Positions 22,207 to 34,524 of a stretch of 64,000 nucleotides of DNA are shown here, in pieces. The notes beneath the pieces are model-generated. The model saw only the letters and a list, made by a program, of their open reading frames with translations, searched no databases and was not told where the DNA came from. The stretch's first letter is position 1, and each line of letters begins with the position of its first letter. A program made the translations under genes and the position numbers. The stretch comes from Entoloma clypeatum. Its lineage: Eukaryota; Basidiomycota; Agaricomycetes; Agaricales; Entolomataceae. The DNA lies in assembly GCA_963565915.1 (NCBI GenBank), contig OY751492.1, forward strand, positions 4,945,891-5,009,890. The letters are read 5' to 3'.

Positions 22207-22994
22207 CGAAAACCAGATGGCCCTTGATGGAGGAGGTAGGACTTCATCCTTTCGGCCCAGCTTTGGTAGTCAATGCTGTCGAAGACGACGATGGAGTCGA
22301 GGGCGGAGCGAGAGGTAGACATTGTAGATGAATCTAAAAAAGGGTTCCCAATCAGTGATGTGTTATGAATATGATTCAAGAAAACAATTAAATGATTCCT
22401 TATGACATATTCCCTTTAGGAATAGTGGTCACGGGAAAACCCTTTATATGTCAGAAACGTATGAGGTGCGATCAACGTTTCCACATGGAGTGTACTAGGT
22501 CAATCCCCTTAGGGACGTTTCATGACAGGTACTTGTCGTAATGACGTTCCCAGGTTCATATGTGAAGAAGTAAGACTCAGAACCTAGATCTTTTGATCGG
22601 TTCTTCGCCAGCCAGGGTAGAGTGGGCAGGTACTCGCTGTTGCCAGCGTTTCCCAAGTCCCTCTGCTATCCGGGGCCCATAACCTGTTGAAGTTCCACCT
22701 GGGTGCTAGCCACAGGTGTACTGAGCAACATAGCTACAGTGGAAGTACTCTACGATACCGCTATGGTCACTTACATGGTTTGGAGGGGGTAAGGCTAGTG
22801 AGGGCGGTTGAGGCTGGTGAGAGCGATGGAGCTGGTTAAGAGTCAAGAGACAACTTGTTGGTATTGACAGTTTCCTGGTCTTATATACTGTACTACTGTT
22901 TGTACCAACCAAACAAGTATGTAATGAAGATATGTAAAGGTCACGTGATGTAATCTAATCTAATCTAATCTATGTGATGGGAAAAGTTTCAACA
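22207..22994 (-). mobile_element. Truncated copia copy: one LTR, leader and gag start
   Basis: Read on the minus strand this begins with a 310-base LTR (22994-22685), continues through the leader, and enters gag at ATG 22324 (MSTSRSALDSIVVFD). Similarity to the larger copia element stops after LLHQG at about 22207, roughly 115 bases into gag. The LTR starts TGTTGAAACTTTTCCCATCA, includes the ATTAG repeats, and ends GGTGGAACTTCAACA. The remainder of the element is absent. It lies about 2.5 kb from the full element in the opposite orientation. Confidence 0.9.
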
Positions 22995-23189
22995 AATGTG
23001 TGCCCATCGCAGGAGAGATTATATCAGATCATTGATCACATGATAAACATCTCTCTCCTCTCTTCTCTCTCTCCGTTGTGCCGTTCCGAGATTGGCTCTC
23101 GGCACCAGATCCAGTGAGCGTCAATATGTTCTCTCAAGCTGAAAGTACTAATTAATGTTCAGTACTCAGTCTTCAGGGATTCACCACAG

Positions 23190-24571
23190 CAAAAGTCGTC
23201 ATTTGCCTTGGGCACCTGGTCTGCATTCGGAACGTCGAAAATGGAAACATATACCTTTGGAGAGAGTTGAGGCGATACTATTCATCACATCGTGTCTCAG
23301 GGTATGTGGAACTTGATTGGGATGACCCATACATGCCAGAGACACCTTCATCCAATATAGAGCTCTTTCCTCTAGACCCGTCCACCTGTAGTGAATCTGG
23401 CCATCCCCCTCAAAGAATCTATCTCAGGCTCTCCTTCCCTTACTATCCCAACTCTGACGCGGCCTTGCGGGCCGAAATTCTCATCTTCCACTTCCTCGGC
23501 TTCAAGATCTTGGCCTTCCATAACTCTGGGGATAAATTCACGGACGGACACCATCATGTCACTGTTCAGACCCTCCGGGTCTTCCACACGTTTGTCCTTG
23601 TGCAGTTATCAAACTCAGTCAATTGCCGTCGTCTCGATAACAAGCTCAATATCTTTAAAAGGACGTTTGCCAACCTCCACGGGGACCTCTCTGTTCGTTG
23701 TCAGAGATTTGCTTTCACATAATGATTTCTCCTCCAGGCGTCGCTCATGACTATGGCCCCCTCCTTATCGCTGAAATAATTGTCACCGGAGGAAAGACTA
23801 GCCAAATATGTTCGTTATCCGACCTGGCACCTGTACCCGTTCATTTTTGTTTTATTCACACATGTACATGGGGGTTTGCTCGCATCCATTTCACAACCCG
23901 CCCTCCGTGCACACAGGTGACAAAATCACCTTCAAATGTCGGTATGAAGGTCGACTGAATGATGTATATTACATCTGGGGTCTCCATCCTGTCCAGCGTG
24001 GGTGGCGGTAAGCTCTCCGTCGCATGATGATCCTGCCTGAAATGCCCATCGCCTTGACGCGGGGACGTTCTAGCCTCTGGGAGGGTGTTGTTGTACGTCC
24101 CCAGTCCTGGTGTGTTGAGCATCAATTCCACTTGTGGTGTACATGTATTCACTTCAATCTCAATCTCATATCCGTGAAAGCTTCTTTGTGTCTATTAATC
24201 CGGGTTTCCCAGCGACCTACCATCAGTTGAAGGAGCACACCTTCGCCGCGAAAATTGCTGGGGGTTCTGTGTGGAAGGAAAAGGATGCCGAGGTTCACCC
24301 CAGGTGTGGTGCTCTGGGCGCATCTTTTAGACGCGGTTGCGGTTGCAAATTCACCCCCGCTGTATCTGGAGCACCTAGGCCTCCATTTTCACCGGAACAC
24401 TTGGATCTGTCGGGGTATCCCTCTCCGTGGTCTCTAGGATCCCCGGCGTCATCGTCTGACATGGACATTGAGGAACTGTCGACGCTAGCGTCGCATTTTT
24501 TGGAAGGCGTCGACCTGGCCACCGACTTGGATCTCCTAGATGATTCTGAAGGTAGTTTAAATCCGTCTTGA
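23190..24571 (+). CDS. Possible multi-exon hypothetical gene
   Basis: Plus-strand ORFs at 23267-23722 (YVELDWDDPYMP ... RIYLRLSFPYYPN) and 24134-24571 (ending in an acidic tail, ELSTLASHFLEGVDLATD) have a protein-like composition. They may be exons of one gene. The segment between needs at least one intron, and I could not settle the splice sites. No domain is recognised. A minus-strand ORF at 23372-23587 is the likely shadow. Confidence 0.3.
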
Positions 24572-24893
24572 ATTTCAACGAGGACAATACTGCTATTGAC
24601 GGTTTACTACTACACGCTCGCGAGACATTGGATATAACAGCCTCATATTATCATCTCCCGGCCTCTTCATACCCCTACCCATCGTCACTTCTGTCACGCT
24701 ACTACAGGAGAGGGCCATGACGAGCGTGGCAGACGATTAACTAAGGAGAGTACCACCACAAACGGGACATCGAAGGACGATCCCTTAAAAGGCGCGTGAC
24801 TTGCAAAACGATCTTCAACAACGAACCGCAACCATTCAGGTGAGTCAAACCATCTAAGCTGCTGAATTCCAACTGACCTTCGTAGTCATGCCT

Positions 24894-25330
24894 TACAAGC
24901 TCCTCCTCGAACACCCCGACTATCCATATCGCATGAGTACCCCGGTATTGAAATACACATGTATCTACTTACATCAAACAAAGGTGAACGACGAAGTGGG
25001 CGTTTGGATGGGACGGTATTATCGAACCGCAATTTTTTTGGGATACGAAAGGGGAAGGAGAACGATCTGCAGAAAAGTAAGTCGTCGCCACATCTCGTGA
25101 AATTTCTGGCACTCATTGGCAATGTTTGTTTACAGCGCCGGACTATTCTCATTGGGGGGCGGGTTCGGCTGCGTGGATATAGGGGCTGGCGCCCTTATAC
25201 CACAACTTACAGTCTGCGTGTCATGGGAAGAAAAAAGAGGTATGCCATTTACATCTACCTTGATGAATCGTGCGCTAACAATCTCTCAGGTGTTATTTTG
25301 ATCATTAAAAGTGTATTAGTTTATAAGTAG
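24894..25330 (+). CDS. Possible short hypothetical gene, broken or spliced
   Basis: ATG at 24894 follows a TTCGTAG splice-like sequence and opens MPYKLLLEHPDYPYRMSTP. Aromatic-rich reading continues in other frames to about 25330 (GWRPYTTTYSLRVMGRKKR). The pieces may be exons of one small gene or relics of an element. Nothing recognisable was found. Confidence 0.25.
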
Positions 25331-25508
25331 ATATTGGATCATTGACGAGCGTTTTACTGATCCCTCAAATCTAAACGCAGGGAAGGAGGATGAATATGAG
25401 ATAGCCAGATTAACATCAAACTTCGAAGCACCAGGGCATGGGTTCCCGGTGGGTAATTTGATATAGAACTACTCTTTGTCGGGGCTAACAATCCACCTTG
25501 CTACGCCG

Positions 25509-25818
25509 TGTTGAAACTTTTCCATCATGTAGATTAGATTAGATTAGATTATATCACGTGACCTTTACACATCTTCGATTACATACTTGTTTGGTTGGTA
25601 CAAACAGTAGTACAGTATATAAGACCAGGAAACTGTCAATACCAACAAGTTGTCTCTTGACTCTTAACCAGCTCCATCGCTCTCACCAGCCTCAACCGCC
25701 CTCACTAGCCTTACCCCCTCCAAACCATGTAAGTGACCATAGCGGTATCGTAGAGTACTTCCACTGTAGCTATGTTGCTCAGTACACCTGTGGCTAGCAC
25801 CCAGGTGGAACTTCAACA
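25509..25818 (+). repeat. 5' LTR of the copia element
   Basis: 310 bases, with ATTAG tandem repeats near the start and a TATATAAGACC box around 25616 that is the likely promoter. By eye it is much closer to the LTR of the truncated minus-strand copy at 22685-22994 than to its own partner at 30711-31021. Confidence 0.92.
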
Positions 25819-25830
25819 GGTTATGGGCCC
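25819..25830 (+). promoter_or_regulatory. Primer binding site of half-tRNA type
   Basis: GGTTATGGGCCC follows the 5' LTR directly. This is complementary to the anticodon-arm region of initiator tRNA-Met, the primer type described for Drosophila copia, where a cleaved tRNA half primes reverse transcription. Confidence 0.65.
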
Positions 25831-26180
25831 CGGATAGCAGAGGGACTTGGGAAACGCTGGCAACAGCGAGTACCTGCCCACTCTACCCTGGTTGGCAAAG
25901 AACCGATCGAAAGATCTAGGTTCTGAGTCTTACTTCTTCACATATGAACCTGGGAACGTCATTACGACAAGTACCTGTCATGAGACGTCCCTAAGGGGAT
26001 TGACCTAGTACACTCCATGTGGAAACGTTGATCGCACCTTATACGTTTCTGACATATAAAAGGTTTTCCCGTGACCGCTATTCCTAAAGGGAATATGTCA
26101 TAAGGAATCATTTAATTGTTTTCTTAAATTATATTCATAACACATCACTGATTGGGAACCCTTTCTTAGATTCATCTAAA

Positions 26181-28670
26181 ATGTCTACCTCTCGCTCCGC
26201 CCTCGACTCCATCGCCATCTTCGACGGCATCGACTACCAGAGTTGGGCCGAAAAAATGAAGTCATACCTTCTCCATCAAGGAGTCTGGCGCCTCGTATCC
26301 GGCGACATTGAGCGCCCCGACATCAAGGACTTTACGGTCACAGTCTCCACCCCTGCCTCAGCCACTTCGACATCTGCGACTCAACCTCCGGCGGTTACTA
26401 TCACTGTCGACCATCCCTCCTTTGCCAAGGAAAAGAAGGCCTGGATCAGAGACGACGACATGGCTCAGGGTTCCATCCGTCTCAAAGTCTCCGAAGCAAT
26501 CAGGAGGCACATCAAGGACGCCTCAACCTCAAAGGAAGCTTGGACGATGTTGAAAGACGCGTATTCGAAGGTCTCCCCCGCCACCATTTTTGGCGACTTC
26601 AAGGCTGCTGCCTCCTTCAAGCTCTCGGGTCGCGACCCCGTACCGGAAATCGAGCGCCTCAGATCACTCTTCGCTCGCCTCAGCGACGCGAAGTTCATCG
26701 TGCCTGACCTGATGCAGGCTATGATCCTGGCAAGTGCCATCCCTGACGCTTGGTCGTCTCTCTCCACCGCCCTCTTCCAGGTCTACGACGCCGATGACTT
26801 CACATGGCAGGCCGTTGCCGACAGCATCGTATCGGAGTACAGGCGCAAGTATGCGATTGGGTCTACTCAGGCGTCCAACGAGCAGGCCCGGAAAATCTCC
26901 AGGACCAAGCGAAAGGGGCAAGACCCCAAATGGGAAAAGCAAACAGCGCCGAGTACCTCGCGTAACAATGCTGACGAGCAGCCTAACTCGACCGACCCAA
27001 GTACCGCTTCTGAAAAGAAGAAGGGAAAGGGACGCTGGCGCAACCAGAAGAAGCGCGCCAACAACGCAGACAACGAGTCCGACCAAGCCGAGGAAATGGT
27101 CGAGTTCATCGCACCAGCCATTGAGCACATCCCTCGTCGTCCTGCTCCTTGTCCCCTTCCTCCTCGTCAACGTGCCCCTTGCCCTCTCCCTCCTCGTCAT
27201 GCACCTACCTTCACCACTGTAACGGGCCGCGGGAAAACTACGAGTACCGCGCAGCCTGAATCGGAGAAAATGCAGTCTCTCCTGCAACGCATGAACCCGC
27301 CTCCTTCTCAGTACACCGGGCTTCCCTCAGGAAAGCCGTCTGTGTGGAAAAAGAATGAGAGGGTGCGAAGACTCGCCCGAGAGATCGGTGCTCAACCCTC
27401 TGGGTCAAACCTCCGTATCTTAGATACCATCATTCCTGACATCGACGAAAGGCCGGCTAAACAGCGTCGCGTAGCCCCGTCGATAGAAGAATCGCTGAAA
27501 ATGATGGACATCGACCAGGAACGGATGGGGCCGGATGTGTTTGAGGATGAGATAGAACTTGACGGTTCGTCGAAACCCTTTCTTGAACCTTATCAATTGC
27601 GGAATGCTAATAATACCTCTCAACAGACGTATAATATATTAGCCAGTACCAGTACAGAGTGCGTAGATCACATTAGCAGTGATCTACATAAAAAATATAT
27701 TAAACATTTCGCCTCTTGTACACATTGTAAGGAAAAAGAACGCGCGCAATGGATACTAGATTCCGGCGCCTCTTTACACTTCACCTATGAGTTTAAGGAC
27801 TTCGCATATTATAGACCTCTCACGGTCAAGCGATTCGTCCAAACTGCAGCTAAAGGGAAGAAACTGGAAATACTCGGAGTTGGGGCCGTTCCAGTACGGC
27901 ACACCCTAAATGGGGAAATAAAAACCCATCTTCTCAGACCGGTGTTCTACATCCCGGACATGGACACACGCCTATTGTCCCTAGGCGTCTTTCTTAACCA
28001 TGGTTACAAAGTAGACGGGACTTGTGGAGAAATTAACATCTCCAAAGGGCTGAGCAAAATCCAGTTTTCGCCCCACATCCTTGGTCAAACCATTTACTGG
28101 TTAGACACTGAAATACGCTATGACCAGATCCATGCGATCTCGAGCGAAATCACTGTTGAAACATGGCACAAGCGCCTTGGTCACCCAAATGATCAAGCAC
28201 TCCGAAAGATTCCCACCAGTACCAAAGGGGTACCTGAAACACTAGTACGTGAGAAATCAGAGGAAAGTTGCACAGGTTGCCTCAAAGGGAAAATGCCAAA
28301 TCAGTCATATCCAAATTCGATAACAAGGGCAACAAAAACCTTTGATCTGATCCATTCCGATCTTAAACAAATATCCACAGCATCATACCACAAATATAAA
28401 TATTTCCTTACGTTTTTGGACGATTTTTCATCCCACGTCTGGGTCGTCTTGCTTAGGAAGAAGTCGGATGCTGTCATGGCACTACGACAATTCCTTGCGA
28501 TGATCCAGAATCAATTCGCCGCCACTCCTAAGAAATGGCGAGTTGATGGAGGTGGAGAATTTAACGAATACAAGGATGTACTTGCCGATCATGGAATTCT
28601 GATCGACGTCACGCTCCCGTATCAGCACCAGCAGAACGGTCGAGCAGAACAGATAAATCGAGACCAATGA
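26181..28670 (+). pseudogene. Copia gag, protease and N-terminal integrase
   Basis: ATG at 26181. The gag region comes first (DYQSWAEKMKSYLLHQGVWR, residues 15-35, UBN2-like), without a CCHC knuckle visible. The protease motif LDSGAS lies at about residue 532. The pre-integrase zinc region follows (HKRLGH ... CTGCLKGKM), then the integrase core with HSDLK, FLDDFS, VDGGGEFN and the HQQNGRAEQ stretch carrying the catalytic Glu. The frame then ends at a stop at 28670. The residues that normally link this to the next conserved block are missing, which indicates a deletion around 28665-28680 rather than a point mutation. Confidence 0.85.
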
Positions 28671-28674
28671 GATC

Positions 28675-30636
28675 CCCGATATGTCAAGCATCAGAGTATT
28701 CGGATGTCAGGCATATGTGTATATCCCAAAAGAAAAACGTAGAAATTCCCTGGAGTCTAGATCTCGATTGATGATTTATCTCGGATCAAAGCCAGGGGTC
28801 AAAGGATACCGTTTCATGGATCCTGAGACTAATACAATTTTCATGGGTGGGAAAGCTATCTTTGACGAAAGCAAGTACCCTAGATGCCACATCGACCCTT
28901 TGCCAGAGAACCATCCAGAAATGGAAAACCCAGAGCCGGCTGATGAGTTTGAGGACCTCATCCCCGGAAACGATGACAATGACAGTCATTACGAAAAACC
29001 TCACGACCCTGTTCCCACTGGACAGGATCACCCTGAATCAGACGATGATTTGCCGCGTAGCGAACCCGATGACGAGCCATGAGTACCCACTCCAGAGCCC
29101 GAGCAAGTACCAGATCGACCGATCAGGGAACGACGAGTTCGGAGAATGCCAGACAGCATCTATGGGGAAGACACCCCTGCTTCTGATCTTGAAAAAATGG
29201 ATCGAAGACATAGACTAGGCGGTCAAACGGCATGGATGAACGATCTCCTAATGGAGGCAATCTCCATCCAAGTAGGCATCATGGAAATGTCACACAAAGA
29301 CATATACTCTCTTCCGAACAAAGAAGATTGGTATGCGGCAGAACGAAAAGAGCTAGACATGCTCAAAAGCCGCGGGGTGATCACGGAGTTAGTACCCCTA
29401 CCTACAGGGAGGAAAGCTCTAAGGAACAAATGGGTTTACAACGAAAAATCCGACGGGCGTTTGAAAGCGCGCCTTGTTGGAAAAGGTTTCTCACAGGTAG
29501 AAGGAATTGACTTCGATCAGATCTTCTCACCAGTAGTGAGATACGAGACAGTCCGATTGATTCTGGCATTGACAGCCCTTGAAGGGTGGTTCATGACACT
29601 CTTGGACGTCTCAGCAGCCTTCCTCTATGGAACACTCCGTGAGGTAATTTACATGCGACAGCCTGAGGGCTACATAGTAAAAGGGAAAGAAAACCTCGTG
29701 TACCGACTATACAAAGCCCTATACGGACTCAAGCAGGCCGCATTAGCCTGGTGGAGGGAACTCAATTCCTCCATGAAAAAGCTCGGCTTTGCCCGGCTTC
29801 ACTCCGATGCGGGAGTTTTCATTCACACAAGTACCAAAGGGGAAACTGTGATCGCCGTCATTTATGTCGATGACTCTGCTTTTCTCGGCACAAACCGGGA
29901 ATCCACGCTGGAAAAGAAGAAGGCCTTCATGACAACATGGGAATGTAGGGATCTAGGCCACCTAGTCCCTGATGGGGAACCAAAAGAATTTCTCTCACTA
30001 TTGTACTTAATGACCCGGACAAGACCCGACATTTGTTTCGCCGTAATCAAAATGTCCCAATTCTCCGCAAACCCTACCAAACGCCATTTAGAAGTGGCAA
30101 GGGATATTTGCAGGTATTTGAAGGCGACAAAAAATTACGCGATCATGTACGATGGTGATTCTGGGAAAGGAATCTACGCATTCACAGACTCCGATTGGGC
30201 ATCAGACGAAAACACCAGGAAGTCCACCACTGGTTACTTCGTATCGCTGGCATCTGGAGCAGTAACATGGGTTTCATCGGCGCAAAAAACCATTGCCCTC
30301 TCTTCCACGGAAGCAGAATACATGGCGCTATCAGATTGCAGTCGCGCAGTGACATGGCTTAGAAGCATGCTTGCCGAACTTGGGATGCAGATCGGATCAG
30401 TCCCGATCTATGGAGATAACAATGGCTCCGTCTTTATCGCATCCAACCCTGTAACTGAAAAGCGGTCCAAGCACATTGACGTGCGATTCCACTTCATCAG
30501 AGAAAAAGTATCCGAAGGCATCATTACGGTCGAATTCATCGAAGGAGTGAATAACCCTGCAGACCTTTTAACTAAGAATCTGGGGAAAGTCCTCTTTAGC
30601 AAGTTTATCCCGTACTTCGGATTGATAAAGAACTAG
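28675..30636 (+). pseudogene. Copia integrase C-terminus, reverse transcriptase and RNase H
   Basis: The reading resumes with SIRVFGCQAYVYIPKEKR, the integrase C-terminal block, and runs to a stop at 29082. A second frame from 29146 to 30636 carries RT: KARLVGKGFSQ, DVSAAFLYG, LYGLKQAALAWW and the catalytic IAVIYVDDSAF. Between WECRDLGHL and LLYLMTRTRPD a block of roughly 70-80 residues normally present is missing, in frame. RNase H is complete in outline (FTDSDWASD, STTGYFV, LSSTEAEYMAL, KHIDVRFHFIRE). The polypurine tract is probably GGGGGGG at 30703-30710, just before the 3' LTR. Confidence 0.85.
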
Positions 30637-30710
30637 GTGAAACAGAGTACCTATATATATGTGGGAAAAAGTAAAGATGTATTTAGAAGTATGTACTAAA
30701 TATGGGGGGG

Positions 30711-31021
30711 TGTTGAAACTTTTCCCATCACGTAGATTAGATTAGATTAGATTACATCACGTGACCTTTACACATCTTCGATTACATACTTATTTGGTTG
30801 GTACAAACAGTAGTACGGTATATAAGACCAGGAAACTGTTAATATCAACAAGTTGTCTCTTGACTCTTAACCAGCTCCATCGCTCTTACCAGCCTCAACC
30901 GCTCTCACCAGCCTCACCCTCTCCAACCTATGTAAGTGGTCAGAACGGTATCGTAGAGTACTTCCACTGTAGCCGGTTGCTTCAGTACACTTGCGGCTAG
31001 CGCCCAGGTGGAACTTCAACA
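30711..31021 (+). repeat. 3' LTR of the copia element
   Basis: 311 bases with the same ends as the 5' LTR but many substitutions, for example ACTTATTTGG for ACTTGTTTGG and a changed segment near its end (AGCCGGTTGCTTCAGTAC). It is followed by the CGCCG target duplication. Confidence 0.92.
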
Positions 31022-31026
31022 CGCCG

Positions 31027-32349
31027 TAGTTGGTCTACCTGACATTGACTCAAACTCCCTCAAGTGTGGTCAAAGACGGCACGGTCGTGCCGGTGAGTCG
31101 TCGTTACCCCAGCATCAACGGACAGTATCGATAATTCTTTCCTGAGGTGGCGGTTCTGCTCGCCACTTTAACTGGAGCTTTTCTGAGCACGGACCCGCAC
31201 CTCAAATTACTCGTTTTCCCGCCTCTTCTGTATGGTGCATCACCGCATCTCCCTCGTCGTTTTGGCGAGGTGCTGTTTTGGTTTGGCTCCGAGAATCGCG
31301 TCGCCGAAACTGCGTAATTCGAGGCTCTATCTTCCGATTTCCCAACCTCTACAATCAAGGTAGCTTCCTTGCCTCACTCATCTAGTTTACATCACTCATT
31401 CGTACGTTCGTAGTTACAACCATTAAGCCGCACATCTTCCAATCAGGACGCATTGATATTATTGCGGTGAAAAAAAAAATGCTGGAGCATTACCATGGCT
31501 GGTTCCTTTTCTGTCCTTACTCTTCTTCCGTCCTCGCTCTGAAACCCTCGATGGAGGCCATGTTTTCAGATTCTGGCGAGAACCAGTCGAGGACCCCTCA
31601 AACAGTACCCACAAAGTCTTTTCTTTGTCGGCGATAAGATCGATAAGACTTCGAATCGGATAATCAAAGTTGACTGACTTGGAACATCTGCCCTAACCCA
31701 CCGCTCTTGGCGACCGCAGGCTATCCCAGCAGTCTTCGTTTTCCAGTCGCGAACATCGTTACGTGACTATTAAACTTGATTTGGGGTAAAGTTGGGGTGG
31801 TACCAGTTGTGCCGGACGGTGTTGTGTCTTGGATTTGGCATTGACTTCATGGATCTGAAGATTTTAAATCTGGTAAATCATTGGACAACACCTAGGTTAA
31901 TTCGTTCAGCTGAAAAAGCCTTATCATCAGTTTGATCATCGATCATCATGTAAGTGGTTACAGAGTAGTTTACATCCAAGCCATAACAGAGTTTATCGAT
32001 CCTCGTGGTGATCTATGGCTGATCAGCTCTTGACACGACGAACACGAAACAAGACCCCTACCTTATCAAATTGGACGCGTTCCTTGCGCCTATGGTGAGA
32101 AAATGTCAGCTCCAGTGGGATCTACGATGCATTCAGTCTTCCTTAATTTGAGCTTGAAGCTTGAAGTATGACAGATTACTACAATTAGTGACTAGGAAGC
32201 AGCCTGAACGTGTAGAATTTCTAAGTCCAAATAATTCTCATTACAAAGAAAATGTCACGTTACCATTGTTTGTTACTTACATTATTTTGCATTCCAACCA
32301 CGTCTCGTTGGTGCGAGATCCCTCTTGACGTCTCCAATATCTTCTCATA
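31027..32349. other. Intergenic, no gene seen
   Basis: No convincing ORF. The 3' part would hold the promoter of the gene starting at 32350. There is a nine-base A run near 31470. Confidence 0.55.
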
Positions 32350-34524
32350 ATGTCACGCAGTCGACATGGTGATTCGCTCTCACCAAGTCTCGACGGGTAC
32401 CCCTCGGACAGATACGATTCCCGGTCTCGTTCTCCTTCACAATCTCGGTGTCGTTCATCTAAGTCCCCGGTAAGTCTTTCTCTGCATTACCGTTTCACTC
32501 TCCAGTGTACTAGTCAATATGCTGTTTTCAACAGAAGTCACGCCCGCGCTATTCCCCTTCGTACAAGCGCGGAAGAAAGCGGTCCCCCTCAAGACCCTCG
32601 CTCACCGAGTCCTATTATCGAACCCAGCCTGAGTATGATTCGAGTGGTTCCTCACTGTCCCAGGAAAAGGTTTGTCGTCGGCAGAATCCTCTAATTAGAT
32701 CGTCTCAATCCTGTTTTACAGAAGTGCTGGCGGACCTCTGAATTGGATAAAATTGCAGATCTACGATGGAAGATGCAAGCTCTCGAGGATGAGAATCAAG
32801 ACTTGCGCATACGACTTGATACTGCACAGTAAGCTTCTTATTTCTAAAGAGATGAACCACCATATACATCACTAACAAATTCGTCATCTCAGAAATTGTT
32901 TCTCCCTGTTGGGTCATGGCTTTTCGACTCGTAACACATCCGCTGAACTCCTTTTGCCGAGTCTAGCTCCTCAGGGGAATTCAGCTCTGGGCTTGGTCCT
33001 TCCGGCTCCTTCCTTGATTGATGACGAACGGGACTACGCCGCCGAACACCTTCCTCTCTCACAGGGGGACTACCTCAACATCCCAAGCTGGATCAAGTCC
33101 AACACAGGCAACCCCGGAAAGCCCCAATCCAAGTGTGTGACCGACGTCTCTGACAGCACCACCGTTGTCTCCGATGGCACCACTGCCCCCGCCAGGAAGT
33201 ACAAAACCATGTGCTACATCGAGGACGAACACGGACAGACCGTCAGTGACCAGCGTATATCTGGGTTGCGAGACTATGCACGAGGAGTCTTTGACGACAT
33301 TGCCAAACACCGAGGTGACGCCGCACCAAGCTGGACCAAGAATACGGCCCATGACATGGATTACTTCCGGTACAGGATGTATTGTCGGTATCTGGAACTT
33401 CGACTCTGTCATGAGAATTGGAAGGTCAAACACATTGCTGTCGAGCTGTACCCTGACTGGCACAGGAGATACCAATCGCAGAAGCAGAAAGAGCCTGTGC
33501 AGCAGCCGCGGCGGCGGCGGCGGCACGCTGGGCAGGAAGTTGCTGGCCCAGTCCCGTCGCCTTTGCTGCCAACCATCGAATTGAGTGATGCCCTGCCGAC
33601 ACCTTTGCTCCCTCCTCTTACCCTGGATGCTGACGTTGAGATGCTATCCTCACATACACTGGATGCCACCAGTGACATACCACCGGCTCCAGCAGTTGGG
33701 ATTCCGAAATTCATACTCACTGCTATTGATACAGATGATGATGGCATGGACATCGATGCAGCAGACCCGCTGATCCGCCCACCCCCGCCATCAATTCCAG
33801 CACAGTCGCCATCCATTGGCGTTACAATTTCTCAGCCGAAACCTGTCATCCACATCTCGACGAAGTCCCTGAAGGGTGCACTTGGACACGTCTCGGCTCC
33901 TCCTATCCCAGATCCTGTGGAAACGGAGTCCGCTGCAGCGCCTCAAGAGGTGCAGCCTCCTACGCCCCCTGTTGTGGCGACCCCAGCTTCTGCAGACCCA
34001 CCTCAACTGGCCGACAATTCAAACCCTCTACCCGAACAGACCGTCAACGTCACCATGAATGCCCTACCCGAACAGCCCAACGGCACGAACACCACACCCG
34101 AACCAGTTGACCTACAAGTACAAGGTCCAGATAAGCCCGCGTCCGCAGATGGCACTAGTAACCACAAAGTCTCAGTTCCCAAGCCAAAGGGGTCAAGCAA
34201 AATGCGCCCGGGAAGGGCTAAGAATGCAAGGTGAGCCATACTCTTGTATGTGTGTGCTCCGTTGGCTCCGATCACTCCACAGAAACCTTTGTGCAGAGTA
34301 CTGGTGTATGCAAACAGTTAACGGGACGACAGCAGAGTTTAAGGCCTATTGGGATGGCCTCGGCAAGGACGGACAAAAGGTATGAACACATTCATATTCT
34401 ATTGAAGTTCACATGCTCAACAACGTTCATATAGAGTTGGGCAGACAAATTAGTTACACCTGACTCGGAAGTGGACGCTATGCAAGCTGGTGCTGCCACA
34501 GAACCAACGAGGATCTCTGCATGA
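32350..34524 (+). CDS. RS-rich and coiled-coil protein of unknown function, six exons (628 aa)
   Basis: Exons 32350-32469, 32535-32669, 32722-32828, 32893-34230, 34283-34379 and 34435-34524 have introns of 65, 52, 64, 52 and 55 bases. The phases close exactly to 629 codons with stop. The N-terminus (residues 1-85) is rich in Arg-Ser pairs, like splicing-related or nuclear RS proteins. A short coiled coil follows (residues about 88-120, LDKIADLRWKMQALEDENQD). The middle is a globular, Trp-rich region with a basic patch (RRRRRHAGQ), then a long Pro/Ser/Thr-rich stretch. The last exons contain CAEYWCMQTVNGTTAEFKAYW, which looks like a small conserved domain found at the end of other mushroom proteins. 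I do not recognise the family by name. It is probably nuclear. Confidence 0.7.

Larger units (their letters stand above)
25509..31021 (+). mobile_element. Ty1/copia LTR retrotransposon, internally deleted
   Basis: Bounded by LTRs at 25509-25818 and 30711-31021, both starting TGTTGAAAC and ending TTCAACA. The 5-base direct repeat CGCCG flanks it at 25504-25508 and 31022-31026, as expected for integration. The internal order is gag, aspartic protease, integrase, reverse transcriptase, RNase H, which is the copia order. Coding is interrupted after the integrase core, and one more segment is missing between the RT and RNase H regions, so this copy cannot be autonomous. The two LTRs differ at many positions, so the insertion is not recent. 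Confidence 0.95.

Noticed and set aside
25558..25797. 79-codon ORF repeated at 22706-22912 and 30761-31000
   Set aside because: It lies wholly inside the copia LTRs; its recurrence reflects LTR copies, not a gene family.
26664..27287. 207-codon minus-strand ORF
   Set aside because: It is antisense to copia gag and has no domain.
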